From assembly GCA_023014365.1 (NCBI GenBank), contig JAEBUN010000001.1, positions 434,001-498,000 on the forward strand: a stretch of 64,000 nt of DNA, written 5' to 3'. The stretch comes from Lepiota brunneoincarnata. Its lineage: Eukaryota; Basidiomycota; Agaricomycetes; Agaricales; Agaricaceae. The notes under the pieces are model-generated. The model saw only the letters and a program-made list of their open reading frames with translations, was not told the origin of the DNA and ran no database searches. The translations under genes and the position numbers were made by a program. This document shows positions 34,865-45,619 of the stretch, one piece after another; within the stretch, counting starts at the first letter, position 1; each line of letters begins with the position of its first letter.

Positions 34865-35819
34865 GGCTGTCGCAGGAGTATTACGTCGAAAGCGAGCCCA
34901 ATAATGATGACCGGACCACGGAACGGAACGTTCAACGTTCGGGAGGCGACACCCGATGCCCAAAACCCTAGAAATATCAAAGACTCCTAATTAACGAGTG
35001 CTTTGTGGGTTCCGGCACCTCGGCCTATTGCTTAACTGAGATTAATTACAACGGATCAAGGGACTGTCCATCCGCTATACATTCCGATCATAATTGATCC
35101 GGAGTCTTAACGCGCTCGCGTGGACGCAGAATAATGCAGACGAGCACGAAACATGTCTGGCTGGATTGCCATTCGTTAATCAGAGAAAAACCCATAACCC
35201 AGGGCAAGGTAGAAATGCTGCCGAACCTTCCAAAATGTTCTACAGTGCCTGTAACAATTAAGCTTATTGTTTTCTATTTCATATTTACTATCTCTCGTAT
35301 GTATCTAAACAATATAAATACGGTCGCACTTGTTCGTGGAGAAGCAAGAGGTCTCACCCCCGCTTCCACATGCAAGTCTGCGAGCCGTGATCAAGAACGG
35401 TTTCAGAGGGCTATTTAGTGTGCGTCGTTAAGTGTGAATTCTTCGGTCGTCGACCAACCCAGAGACAGAGACAGAGACCAGAGTTCAGAGTTTAGAGTTC
35501 CAGAGTGCTAGAGACAGAGACAGAGACAGAGACCAGAGACCAGAGACTAGAGACCCCGCGCTTTGAATTGACAGGGATTGTCCTTTCATTGTTGCACCGT
35601 ACGGCTAAGATAACTTCAACGGCTGTTCGTTAACCTCTAAAACACTACTCTCTTGAATTTCGCTGTCAGAACGCACCCCCAGAACACCCTAAAAGACGAA
35701 ACTGTTCCTTATCTATCTCATTCCACTTGTATTAGCTTAAGCTTATCGAATTTCGGCTAAGCTTAGTGAAAACAAGCCCACTATCCATATTAAAACATAC
35801 GAACGTTTCTACCTTTTCA
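34865..35819 (+). repeat. Gypsy-1 3' LTR (955 bp)
   Basis: It matches 22,730-23,684 base for base except ACG here against ACA there near 35,805. It ends CTTTTCA at the GCGA duplication. I see no polypurine tract before it: the preceding bases are ACATCATTTGGAAGG. The 330 bp that begin the 5' LTR are missing. Confidence 0.85.
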
Positions 35820-37113
35820 GCGATGTACCATGTCCAAGGTAAGTGATTCTCCTACACTGTTTACCTTGTCACTGCCCTCCCTGAAAACTTTATATAGTCC
35901 CCTGTCATTTCTGGGAATCTCTGCCACATGTGTGCCTCCAGAGTCCTGAATGATGCACTTTCCATTGCTGAAGGTAGTCGAGAATCCAGCATTGTCCAGG
36001 TGATCAATCAAAACTAAGGTGTACCCTACCTCTGGGGAGTATAACACCTCACTGAGTCGCAGCTGTGATGTGGTAACCCCATTTGGTACATCAAGGACAA
36101 TCTCCCCCTTGCCAACTGCACTGAAACATTGTTTGTTTGCAGCTCATAAAGGCCTAGCTGGGATGGGCTCAAAAGTACGGAATGCATCACAGTACAGAGA
36201 GATGTGTCTGGATGATCCAGAATCGAAAACTTCTACATGCGTTCATCCCTCACTGACTTTTGCAACATCAACCTCCTCGATCTCCTCACTGACTGGTGCC
36301 ACATAGGCCAACAGAAAACCATCATCTCCCTGTCTTTGTTCACCAACTTCAGGTTCGTCCTCCAGAGCCATTACATCACCATCATCTTCTGACCCTCCAA
36401 TCAAGTTGTCATCCTCAACAAGTTCGACTTCCAATGTGATGAAGGATTCATCTTCATTCTCTTCCTTGACAGCATTTGCTCCCCCTTTAGCCTGCTTGGG
36501 TTTCTCCTGAGCTGGTTTCTCACTGTCAACCTTTTTTCTTTTTGGGCATTCATTTTTCCAATGACCAGGTTCACCCCATTTGTGGCATTTTCTGGGCATC
36601 CTGCCCTTCTTGCCATCACCTTCGACCCCCAGGGCATCATCACTGCCCTCAGCCTTAGACCCACTGTGCAGTCTTCCAGCTGAGCACAACCTTTCCCACT
36701 TGTCAGAGATCATTGTAATCAAGACATCCGGCTCAATAGTGAAGTTGAGATTTGCATGCAGGCGAGCAGCTGATAACTGAGCTGATGCATAGGAAGATAG
36801 CCACCTTGGTAAGGATTGGATAATCATACTGCGATAATCATTGTCACTGATCTGTACCCCTACTGATGTTAATTCAGCATGCTTGGAGCAAAGCTCCCCC
36901 AGAAAAACTTGAATGTCTCCCCTATCCGAACACTGCACTGTCATGAACTCATGATGCATCCTTGCCTGTGAGAAGGCACCTTTATATGTGTATTCCTTTG
37001 TGACTGCCTCCCACATGTCTGCCACAGATCTGAGTTCAGCTATGACAATCAACATCAAGTCAGGAATCTGTTGGATGAGTAGGGACTGCGCAATGGATTC
37101 ATTATGCTCCCAT
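35820..37113 (-). pseudogene. Copia gag (3' part) and protease region
   Basis: On the reverse strand the gag helix region includes MWEAVTKEYTYKGAFSQARM and WLSSYASAQLSAARLH. A zinc knuckle follows, CHKWGEPGHWKNEC (about 36,595), where the second Cys of C-x2-C-x4-H-x4-C is Trp, so it is probably broken. Further on comes an acidic stretch and the pre-integrase region (VGYTLVLIDHLDNAG, SLTLDMVHR) that runs into the gypsy-1 insertion. Between gag and this region the protease Asp motif falls in a frame-disrupted stretch (about 36,050-36,240). Confidence 0.75.
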
Positions 37114-37500
37114 TGTTATCAGAAATCACATCAGAAGGACGGTTACTTTTAGCTCACATTCACATGTCACTATGAAACGATCAGTAGTGTACATCAGAAG
37201 GACTATTCTTAGTATACGCCTCATGTTTTCTTATCTCTGACTCATAGTTACCCCGGTCTGGACTATTATAGTAGGAGTACAGCCACACTCAGGAGTATAT
37301 AAGGATACAGTACAATACCTTGTATCCTTATCTTAGTGTTATACAGTTCTTGCCTCCTATATCTCTTTGCCCTTAAAACTGGCTGGACTATAGTGCTCCG
37401 TCGTCTCTAAGTCACGCCTAGTAGGACAAGACCAAGTCTGTACAGACATCTTGTCACGAACGCCGTGCTACTCAAGAGCGAACCCCTAACCCGGGTAACA
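37114..37500 (+). repeat. Gypsy-2 5' LTR
   Basis: 387 bp, TGTTATCAG...GGGTAACA. A TATA-like AGTATATAAGG lies near 37,293. It differs from the 3' LTR at four sites (CCGG/CCAG, CTGG/CCGG, CACG/CATG, CCGT/CCAT). Confidence 0.9.
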
Positions 37501-37860
37501 AAACACTAAGATACTCTGCTGCTTATCTCTTGCTCGCCCTCTACTCTGCTCTACTCTGCCGACGTACTGAACACGTCGAGGTACCCTGGTCATTCAAAAC
37601 AACGTACGAAAGAAAACCGCCTCTCTGTGTAGCCATCGCTACATCCCTCAATCTCTCCCCGCCAGAAGACCTGGCTTACCTACTCATTTTCGTTTTCACT
37701 TCCACCGCCACCCTCATCGCCTATCGAATCATCACCCTAGAACTCGAACGTATCACGTGCCCCTGTCACTGTTGCGTCGTCAGATCATGGAACCTGTACT
37801 CAGGGATATCCATAATCGCCACCCAATTCTTCATACTTCTAGCGATAATTGATCGCTAGA

Positions 37861-39671
37861 CAAATATCACCACGCCTCCAAAGAAATTCTCGGCCCGAGA
37901 ATCCCCATCACCCCCTCCCAAATCAAGAAGTAGAATCTCAGGATCAGGAACCAAAAACCCAGATCCCAGAAGAAACCCTATCCCCACTCAGACGCCATCC
38001 CCATTCTATCCTCCATCTCCATTCGACTCACCCACTCCAAGTACATCAACACGTACAAGAACAAGTTTTGCTGACAAACTAGCAAAACGACAAAGAATAC
38101 AACACGAAAAAGAATTAAAAGAACACTACGAACAAGAAGAGAGAAAACGCAAACAAGCCGAAGAATACCATGCTAAAGTAGACCCATTAAACGACTATGA
38201 ATTTCAAAGACTTAAAAATGCCCTCAAACAACCAAGAGGACTTTCCACGTCAGAAGAGAACTTACTCACACGCCATGAATACGCTGTAAATCAGGGAAGA
38301 ACTCCCCCAGCAGACAACGACTCCGACATCTATATAACAGACGACAACCAATCAAATCCTGATCCACAACCACCCGCATTACCCGCCCCAACCATACCCT
38401 TAGCCCTATCGGCTCCACCGTTGCGACCAACACAACCCCCATCACCACCATCACCACCACCACCCGGACAATTACAAATAATGGCTGCCGCAGCCACCCC
38501 AAAGGAGTTAGGACTCCTCAAACCTATCGCCTTCGATGGAACTAGAAGACTGTTCGAAGATTGGATCTTCCAATGTGAAGTTTACGTTCTCGCCAATGTG
38601 ACCACTTACAACACCGACCTCGCTAGGACTCTATTCATCCTTTCGACGATGCAATCAGGAGATGCCCGAGCCTGGGCTAGACAATACCTCCACGAGAGAA
38701 ACGCCCAAACCCCACAAGGACAACCCATAATCATGGAATCATGGGACAACTTCACCGCTCGACTTAGAGCCGACTTCACCCCAGCAGACGAACATGCATA
38801 TGCACATACCAGACTTCAAACCCTGCATCAAGCAGGCAAACCAATGACCGAGTTCAACGCTCAGTTCAAAGAACTCGTCCAACAATCCGGACTAAACGAA
38901 GATTGCACTCTAATTGATCTATACTGTAAAGCAATCGATCGCCGCATTGCCATGAAGATCGACGAATCGGAAAACCCTCCGACAACTATCACCGCTTGGT
39001 ACACCCGAGCAAATAAACTCGACGACAATTTCCGCCGAATCAATGCCCTCTACGGCACCCCCAGAAATATGTTTCCCCAAAGAAACCAATACCAACCCAA
39101 CCACAGACCAAACCGACCAAACAATAACGTGCCCTACGCACAATTCTACCAAAGGAGCAATGCCCCACGATTCACCCCACACGACCCACACGCCATGGAA
39201 GTAGACCATGTCGCAATAGAAGAAGGATTCAAAGATCCTTATCCCGAAATCCCACAACTGGAATATACCGAAGAAAACTCCACACAAGAACCGTTGGAGT
39301 TAGATGCTGTTGTCACTGGACAACAAATGAAATCATACCAAAACCAGGAATGCTTCCAATGTGGAGCCAAAGATCATTGGGTCAGCAAATGCCCTCAACC
39401 ACCGCCAGCTAGACGCTTCCCAGGAATGCGCACTAATCCCCCTCGTCCTGCGAGAAACCCCAACTGTCCCTTTCCTGGACAACAAAACACTTGTCCCGGA
39501 TTTCCGAACCGAAACGCCCAACAATCACCGCAATGCAAGTATTCCCTTGCAGTCGCAGAAGTCGCATCTCAGATGCGCCAAATGGTCGATGACCTTGATC
39601 CAGAACTCCAACAAGAACTCCACTCCGCGCTAGCCGAGGATCCGGAGATGCGTCCATTCCAGGATTTTTAA
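37861..39671 (+). CDS. Gypsy-2 gag
   Basis: The frame is open from 37,861, just after an in-frame TAG, to the TAA at 39,669. It has no early ATG; the first bases (TNITTPPKKFSARESP) suggest that the original start codon lies at about the mutated GATCGCTAG. A basic, Pro/Ser-rich N terminus and a charged helix (HEKELKEHYEQEERKRKQAE) precede the capsid region (FDGTRRLFEDWIFQCEVYV, WDNFTARLRADFTPADEH). A CCHC knuckle CFQCGAKDHWVSKC lies near 39,353. The start is uncertain. Confidence 0.7.
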
Positions 39672-42600
39672 AAAGGAACGCTGTCGACAGATGTGCCCCT
39701 GCACATTCCAGAACTCAGAAGGACATTTCGTACTCTCACTCCCAGAAGGACATTTTCTTGATAAACTCTGTACAATTACGACTATCCCCGAATAAACGAT
39801 CCCTTTTCTTACCCATCGAGATTTGGAGTGAACGGACATCAAAACCCGTGGCCATCACCGCCCTGATAGACTCAGGAGCCCAAGGGAATTTCATCTCCCA
39901 CAAAGTCGTTGAGCAACATGGTTATCGAACCAAACGGCTGGACCAACCAATTCCACTCAGTAACGTTGACGGAACTGATAATCAACATGGCAAGATCCAT
40001 GAATACATCAAAATCAGAACCATCATTGATGGAAGAGATTGCACGCTAGAAGCATACGTCACAAACACTGGAGAGAAGGACCTCATCATCGGATTTCCCT
40101 GGTTGGAACAATACAATCCCGACATCAACTGGAAGACCAAGACATTCTCTTGGAAACCTCAAATCGATCACCAGGACTTCTCGAAACTCCTCAGAACCCT
40201 ACGACGACCAGTCGAACTCAACTCCATTGCCATGGACATAATGGCTGGAAAAACCTCCCAACCTGAGGAAAATCCCGAAGAATACATCAACCTGTCAAAT
40301 GTTGACCTCGACACCTTCTCTCTAGAAAGAGAAATGAACCCCATGCTTCTAACTCCATTAGAAGTAAACGCCAAAGCGACACACGCCACAACGCTCCACA
40401 ATGAGCAACATAACCCGACAAGGTTGGCAAGTCAAAAAGGAAAACAACCGGAATCAAACAAGGAACCACCCAAGATCCCTCGGAGATTTGCCCGATGGGC
40501 TAAAATATTCAACAAGAAAGCCTCCGAACGATTCCCACCATCAAGAACGTTTGATCATGAAATCGAACTAAAACCGACATTTGAAGCAAAATCGATGAAA
40601 CCTTATCAAGTGGCACCTGCCGAAGAAAAAGCACTGAAGGAATTCATAGACGAAAACCTCCGAAAAGGCTACATCCACCCCTCAAAATCCCCTATGGCAT
40701 CACCATTCTTCTTTGTTGCCAAGAAAGGAGGAGACCTCTGACCCTGCCAAGACTATCGGTATCTAAACGATCATACCGTCAAAAACACCTACCCAATCCC
40801 CATGATTTCCTCTATCATGGATAAACTTAAAGGAGCTAAGTATTTCACTAAGCTCGATGTCCGCCTAGGATACAATAACGTCAAGATCAAAGATGGCGAT
40901 CAATGGAAAGCAGCATTCAAGACTCCCATGGGTCTTTTCGAACCAACTGTCATGTTTTTCGGACTTTGCAACAGTCCCGCGACGTTCCAACATATGATGG
41001 ACATGTTATTCTCCGAAATAATGGACAAAGGAGGGATCATCATCTACATGGATGATATCCTAATCTACGGTAAAACCCAGGAAGAAACCGACCGACTTAC
41101 GGAAAAAGTACTGCAAATCCTGCAAGAAAACGACCTCTACCTCAAAACGGAGAAATGCAAGTTCAACAAACAACGACTTGAATACCTCGGCATGATCATC
41201 ACGCCAGATGAGATCAAAATGGATCCCGGAAAACTCAAGGGGATAGAAGACTGGCCAGTACCAAAAACGGTCTGACACATTCGGAAATTCATTGGATTTT
41301 GTAACTTCTACCGGAAGTTCATCCGCAGCTACTCCCACCACACCAAACCCCTGAACCAACTCCTTTCAAAATCAAACAAATTCGAATGGAAAGAAGAACA
41401 ACAGAAGGCATTCGAAACACTCAAGAATGAATTCCTAAAGGAACCGGTACTCCTCATGCCCGACTCCACAAAACCCTTTGAAATAGAAGCCGATGCTTCT
41501 AAATTTGCATCAGGAGCTGTCCTGTATCAATACGACATCAACGGAATACGGAAACCTGTATCATTCTATTCAAAGACGTTCAGACCAGCGGAACGCAATT
41601 ACGACATCTATGACAGGGAACTCCTCGCTATTATCCAAGCCCTCGAAGAATGGCGCCACTACCTCCTTGGCAGCCCCCATACTGTCCGTATCAGAACGGA
41701 TCACCAAAACCTAACATACTGGCGTAAACCCCAGAAAATCAACCGCCGACAAGCACGATGGGTCCAGACCCTCGCTGACTACAACTTCAAACTAGAACAT
41801 GTCCCAGGATCAAAAATCCCAGCACCAGACGCCTTATCAAGACATCCAGACCACATCCCCGATGAGGACAACGATAATGAAGATGTTACCATGCTTCCAA
41901 ACAACCTCTTCATCGCCACCACTGACATAGAAGATCAAAACCTGATCACAGTACTCCCAGAACGCCTCTTTATCGCCACCGTCGATATGGAACTCCAAGA
42001 AAGAATCACAGAATCACCAAAATACGACGCTAGAACCACCGAAGCGTTCAAACTCCTAAAAGAAACCCACCCTAACGCCGCAGATAAAGACTTCGGAACA
42101 ATTCCAACCCCGAGCGGTTCACTCCTCACGTTCCAAGAATGTGTCATCATTCCAGAGGACCTCCAACTCAGACGCGATGTCATCGCAAGATACCATGACC
42201 ACCCCACACGTGGTCACCCTGGAGAACAGGAAACATACCGCCTTGCCAAGAAAGAAGTGTATTGGCCAGGAATGTCGACATTCATAAAGAACTACGTCAA
42301 AGGCTGTCCAGAGTGTCAGCAGCATAAAATCATACGCAGACCGGATCGCGCACCGACCCAACCGATTCCCCCACCAGCATCTAAACGCCCATTTGCCCAG
42401 ATCTCATGGGATCTTATCACCAGTCTACCACCTAGCGCCGGCCATAATGCGATATTGTCCGTGGTGGACCACGGCCTTATGAAGGGGGTAATTTTCATCC
42501 CAACCTCAGATCGATCAAACGCCGACGACATCGGACAACTATTAATAGAAAAAGTCTTCACCAGGTTCGGACTACCCAACAAAATCATATCAGATCGAGA

Positions 42601-43507
42601 CCCCAGATTCGCCGCCAACTCCCTCCGACAATTAGCCAAACGTCTAAATATCCAACAAGCATTCTCAACTGCATACCATTCCCAGACAGATGGTTCCACC
42701 AAACGATACAATCAAGAAATCGAAACCTACCTCGCCATATACTGCACCAGAAACCCCCTTGACTGGTCAGAAACCCTCCCTATCGCTGAGTTTGCACACA
42801 ACTCCAAAATACATGCCTCAAGGCAGAAATCCCCATTCGAACTAATCATGGGATACAACCCTCCACCGATACCCACGGTAATGGAAACATCAAACTTTCC
42901 ATCAATAGACGAACGCATCAGACTCCTTGACAATGCCAGAAAAGAAGCACACGCGGCACATCAACTCTCTGCCAATATTATGAAACAAAGAACCAGAAGA
43001 ACTGTCAAACCCCTTGAAACACGTCAAAAAGTATGGCTAGAAGCCAAGAACCTCAAACTTCCCTTCATTTCCAACAAAATATCCCCAAAACAACTAGGAC
43101 CCTTCCTTATCACAGAAGTCCTATCACCGCTCACCTACAAACTAAAACTTCCGATCAAATGGAAGATACATCCAATATTCCACAGGAACCTTCTAACTCC
43201 ATACACCAAAACAGAAGCATACGGATCTCATCCGACCCCACCACCACCAGACATCATCAATGAAGAAGAAGAATACGAAATAGAAGCCATTCTAAATCAC
43301 CGACAACACCGCGGAAAACTCCAATACTACGTCAAATGGAAAGGATACTCCCACACGGAGAACGAATGGATCACCGACAAAACACTTCATGAAAATGCCA
43401 AGGAATACTTGACCAAGTATAAAGAAGCTCATGGAATTCTCCAGAAAGAACAGGAACCCACCAGAACCAACCAAAGACAACTTCGCTCCCACGCCAAACG
43501 TACTTAA
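39662..43507 (+). pseudogene. Gypsy-2 pol with chromodomain (two TGA)
   Basis: This frame is -1 to gag and open across the gag stop. Protease: ALIDSGAQGNFIS (about 39,863). [46 protein letters not shown] and the catalytic [11 protein letters not shown] (about 41,040). RNase H: EIEADASKFASGAVL. Integrase: HPTRGHPGEQET...CPECQQHK zinc region, ISWDLI and SDRDPRF strands. The chromodomain EIEAILNHRQHRGKLQYYVK with WKGY near 43,276-43,430 may steer integration to methylated-histone chromatin. TGA codons at 40,739 and 41,273 replace expected Arg codons (DLRPCQDYR, VRHIRKF). Otherwise the copy is intact. Confidence 0.88.
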
Positions 43508-43609
43508 AGATGCCCATGAACCTCGACCTCACTCGCCCCCAAACTACTCCTCCTTTTTCAACTACACCTTCACCAACCTCTTCATCATCCTCCGTTGTCA
43601 TCATAAACA

Positions 43610-44634
43610 ATGCAAGCGTCGAACATACTACACTTCAAACAACTCCCGTTCCGGCCCCGTCTCCCTACACCCCCTCTCACACCTTCGCTGCTACATACGC
43701 CTCCCCCAGGGATGAGACCCCCGACCCCAACGACACCCCAGAACCAACAGCCGCCCCAGCCGCCTCCCTTAGATACCATACAGCTGGAGTACGATCATAT
43801 GGACCAGATCACCCTTCTGACGGAGATCTGCGCGAGGCTGCCACCGACGGAGCCTTTACGACTAAATTGGAACACACTCCAATTTCAGAATATGACTGAC
43901 AACTCTGGTACGACTATACCCACCACGTACGACAGACTAAGGCTCTCGCTACTGCGTACAATATGCAATGTGCCTGGGCAGAATCACTCGAGCGACTTCT
44001 CCGCTCGAGATCAGGCCTCATGTCCGAGGTGTCGAAGAATCTACCCAAACGAAATGAGGTACATACCTCGCAGCCCCCCACCACAACCATCCCCACCACT
44101 ACCACGACGACCACTGCCGCTATCATCACCACCACCCCCAGTAAGGGAAGAAAGCCTGCCAGTATCAGAAATCCCTTCAGACTTCTCACCCCCACCAAGG
44201 ACACCACCCACACCGTCGCCAGTAACAACGTCCCGGTTCGGAACTCCCCCAATCCCATTCACCCATGAACTGACCCCCGAACCACCGACAGATTAGTCTG
44301 CATCCAATGTAGACACACAGGACACTGGGCCATGGATTGCCCCCAATTTGCCTGCCTCAGATGCAAGCAATATGCCCCAGGGCACTACTCATACGACTGC
44401 ATCAAATACAGATGCCCCCACTGCGCCATCTTCCAACCGCGTCATAAACGGACCGAATGCCCAAGTCGAAAGACTCGACACGCCCCCTACTCCAGAAATC
44501 CTACAACCCATCCCTCGACCATTCCCACAACTCACCATCGATACATCGATCTCACCCACGACGATTATTACGAGGAGTGCTACAACGACGTGGCCAAATC
44601 AAACATCACAGGAGAACCATGCAGTTCCTTCTGA
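43610..44634 (+). pseudogene. Gypsy-2 extra 3' frame with zinc knuckles
   Basis: Downstream of pol lie coding-like blocks not needed for a standard gypsy. A Pro-rich start is followed by LEYDHMDQITLLTEICARL, then after one apparent shift near 43,905 comes YNMQCAWAESLERLLRSRSG. A Pro/Thr-rich stretch and a cysteine block follow: CIQCRHTGHWAMDC, CLRCKQYAPGHYSYDC, CPHCAIFQPRHKRTEC (44,299-44,460). A TGA at 44,266 again sits where CGA would fit. Multiple CCHC-like knuckles suggest nucleic-acid binding. Its function in the element is unknown. It occupies the position where env-like or accessory genes sit in other gypsy elements but has no membrane features. Confidence 0.5.
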
Positions 44635-44915
44635 AGCAAACCAAATCACCCCACCAGAAGAAAGAATCGAAAGTCCCCATTTCAGACGCCTTCTATACGA
44701 CATCTTTTACCCAGGACAACCCCCATCCCCAGAAACCACCACCATACTCGATCTTCACAGAACTCCCACTCCCACCTTCTCCCCCGTCATTCCCCCTAGG
44801 CCAGACTCCACCGACCCACCACAGATCAACTACTATGAACCAAACTATCTAGCCGAGTACCCGGAAGAAGGAAATTAACAAGTTGTATGGAAAACAACTC
44901 TAGAAACGGACCTAA

Positions 44916-45302
44916 TGTTATCAGAAATCACATCAGAAGGACGGTTACTTTTAGCTCACATTCACATGTCACTATGAAACGATCAGTAGTGTACATCAGA
45001 AGGACTATTCTTAGTATACGCCTCATGTTTTCTTATCTCTGACTCATAGTTACCCCAGTCTGGACTATTATAGTAGGAGTACAGCCACACTCAGGAGTAT
45101 ATAAGGATACAGTACAATACCTTGTATCCTTATCTTAGTGTTATACAGTTCTTGCCTCCTATATCTCTTTGCCCTTAAAACCGGCTGGACTATAGTGCTC
45201 CGTCGTCTCTAAGTCATGCCTAGTAGGACAAGACCAAGTCTGTACAGACATCTTGTCACGAACGCCATGCTACTCAAGAGCGAACCCCTAACCCGGGTAA
45301 CA
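44916..45302 (+). repeat. Gypsy-2 3' LTR
   Basis: It is 387 bp, the same length as the 5' LTR with no indels, and is flanked by CCCAT. The bases directly upstream do not form an obvious polypurine tract. Confidence 0.9.
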
Positions 45303-45603
45303 CCCATGCATGTACGTCATTGAGGGAAACTGGAAATGTATGAGGGGGGGGGGGGTCCCTAGCCATGTCACCATTGTCCTTATCCTTTTCCTTGTCACTG
45401 CTTGACTTGGACCTGACCTGCCTTGGTGCTGCTGGCAACGAGGCCATAGGTTTTGGTCATTCCAAGCTCCCATCGAAATGCCCCCATAACCCTTTTCCCT
45501 GGACTACCACCTTGAACTGCAATTGGAAGATTGCCCAGTTCGATCCTGATAAGTCCAACTTAGGAACACTTTGGGGTAGCACATCGTTTATAGTAGTAGC
45601 CAT
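45303..45603 (-). pseudogene. Copia gag, N-terminal part
   Basis: The reverse-strand ATG at 45,603 begins MATTINDVLPQSVPKL and continues LSGSNWAIFQLQFKVVV and LWGHFDGS, the typical start of a fungal copia gag. A TGA at 45,457-45,459 (LERPKP expected) and a poly(C) tract (poly(G) at about 45,344-45,355 on the plus strand) follow. Gypsy-2 interrupts the gene at 45,303, and gag continues at 37,113. Confidence 0.75.
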
Positions 45604-45619
45604 ACTGGGGCCCATAACC

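Larger units (their letters stand above)
22580..35765. repeat. 26 dispersed copies of the palindrome TAAGCTTA
   Basis: Exact copies start at 22580, 23124, 23603, 23623, 24114, 25564, 25636, 26793, 26914, 27233, 28499, 29039, 29092, 29285, 29450, 30200, 30660, 30936, 31483, 31525, 32126, 32526, 33928, 35259, 35738 and 35758. Most extend to CTAAGCTTAG or close to it. For 13.4 kb of unbiased sequence about 0.2 would be expected. I found one other copy (20,705) in the rest of the window. Within gag-pol the 12 copies are in frame as xxT AAG CTT A (9) or CTA AGC TTA (3); the third frame would be a TAA stop. Confidence 0.85.
22400..35819 (+). mobile_element. Gypsy-1: Ty3/gypsy element with antisense gene module and TAAGCTTA array
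   Basis: It is 13,420 bp, inserted in the copia integrase region with a 4 bp duplication GCGA (22,396-22,399 and 35,820-35,823). Ends are TGATACGCC and CTTTTCA. A 955 bp sequence is shared by both ends (22,730-23,684 and 34,865-35,819) with one difference by eye (ACA/ACG near 23,670), so insertion is recent. Order: 5' LTR, primer-binding site, gag, pro, pol on the plus strand, then a 4.2 kb module with two spliced minus-strand genes, then 3' LTR. Twenty-six copies of TAAGCTTA are spread through all parts. A TGA inside pol (29,193) disables this copy. Confidence 0.88.
37114..45302 (+). mobile_element. Gypsy-2: chromodomain Ty3/gypsy element with an extra 3' frame
   Basis: It is 8,189 bp, with 387 bp LTRs at both ends and CCCAT duplicated (37,109-37,113 and 45,303-45,307) in the copia gag. 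The internal order is leader, gag, protease-RT-RNase H-integrase-chromodomain, then an additional frame with zinc knuckles before the 3' LTR. The LTRs differ at four positions, all transitions at CpG. Two TGA codons in pol disable this copy. No obvious tRNA primer-binding site follows the 5' LTR. Confidence 0.9.

Noticed and set aside
37530..37859. A hydrophobic protein upstream of gypsy-2 gag (37,530-37,859)
   Set aside because: It is in the leader, in the same frame as gag but cut off by TAG at 37,858. The hydrophobic stretches look like chance in pyrimidine-rich sequence, although a longer gag cannot be excluded.
45342..45356. Poly(G) tract as a regulatory or quadruplex element
   Set aside because: It lies in the copia gag as a poly-Pro codon run that expanded; nothing else supports a function.
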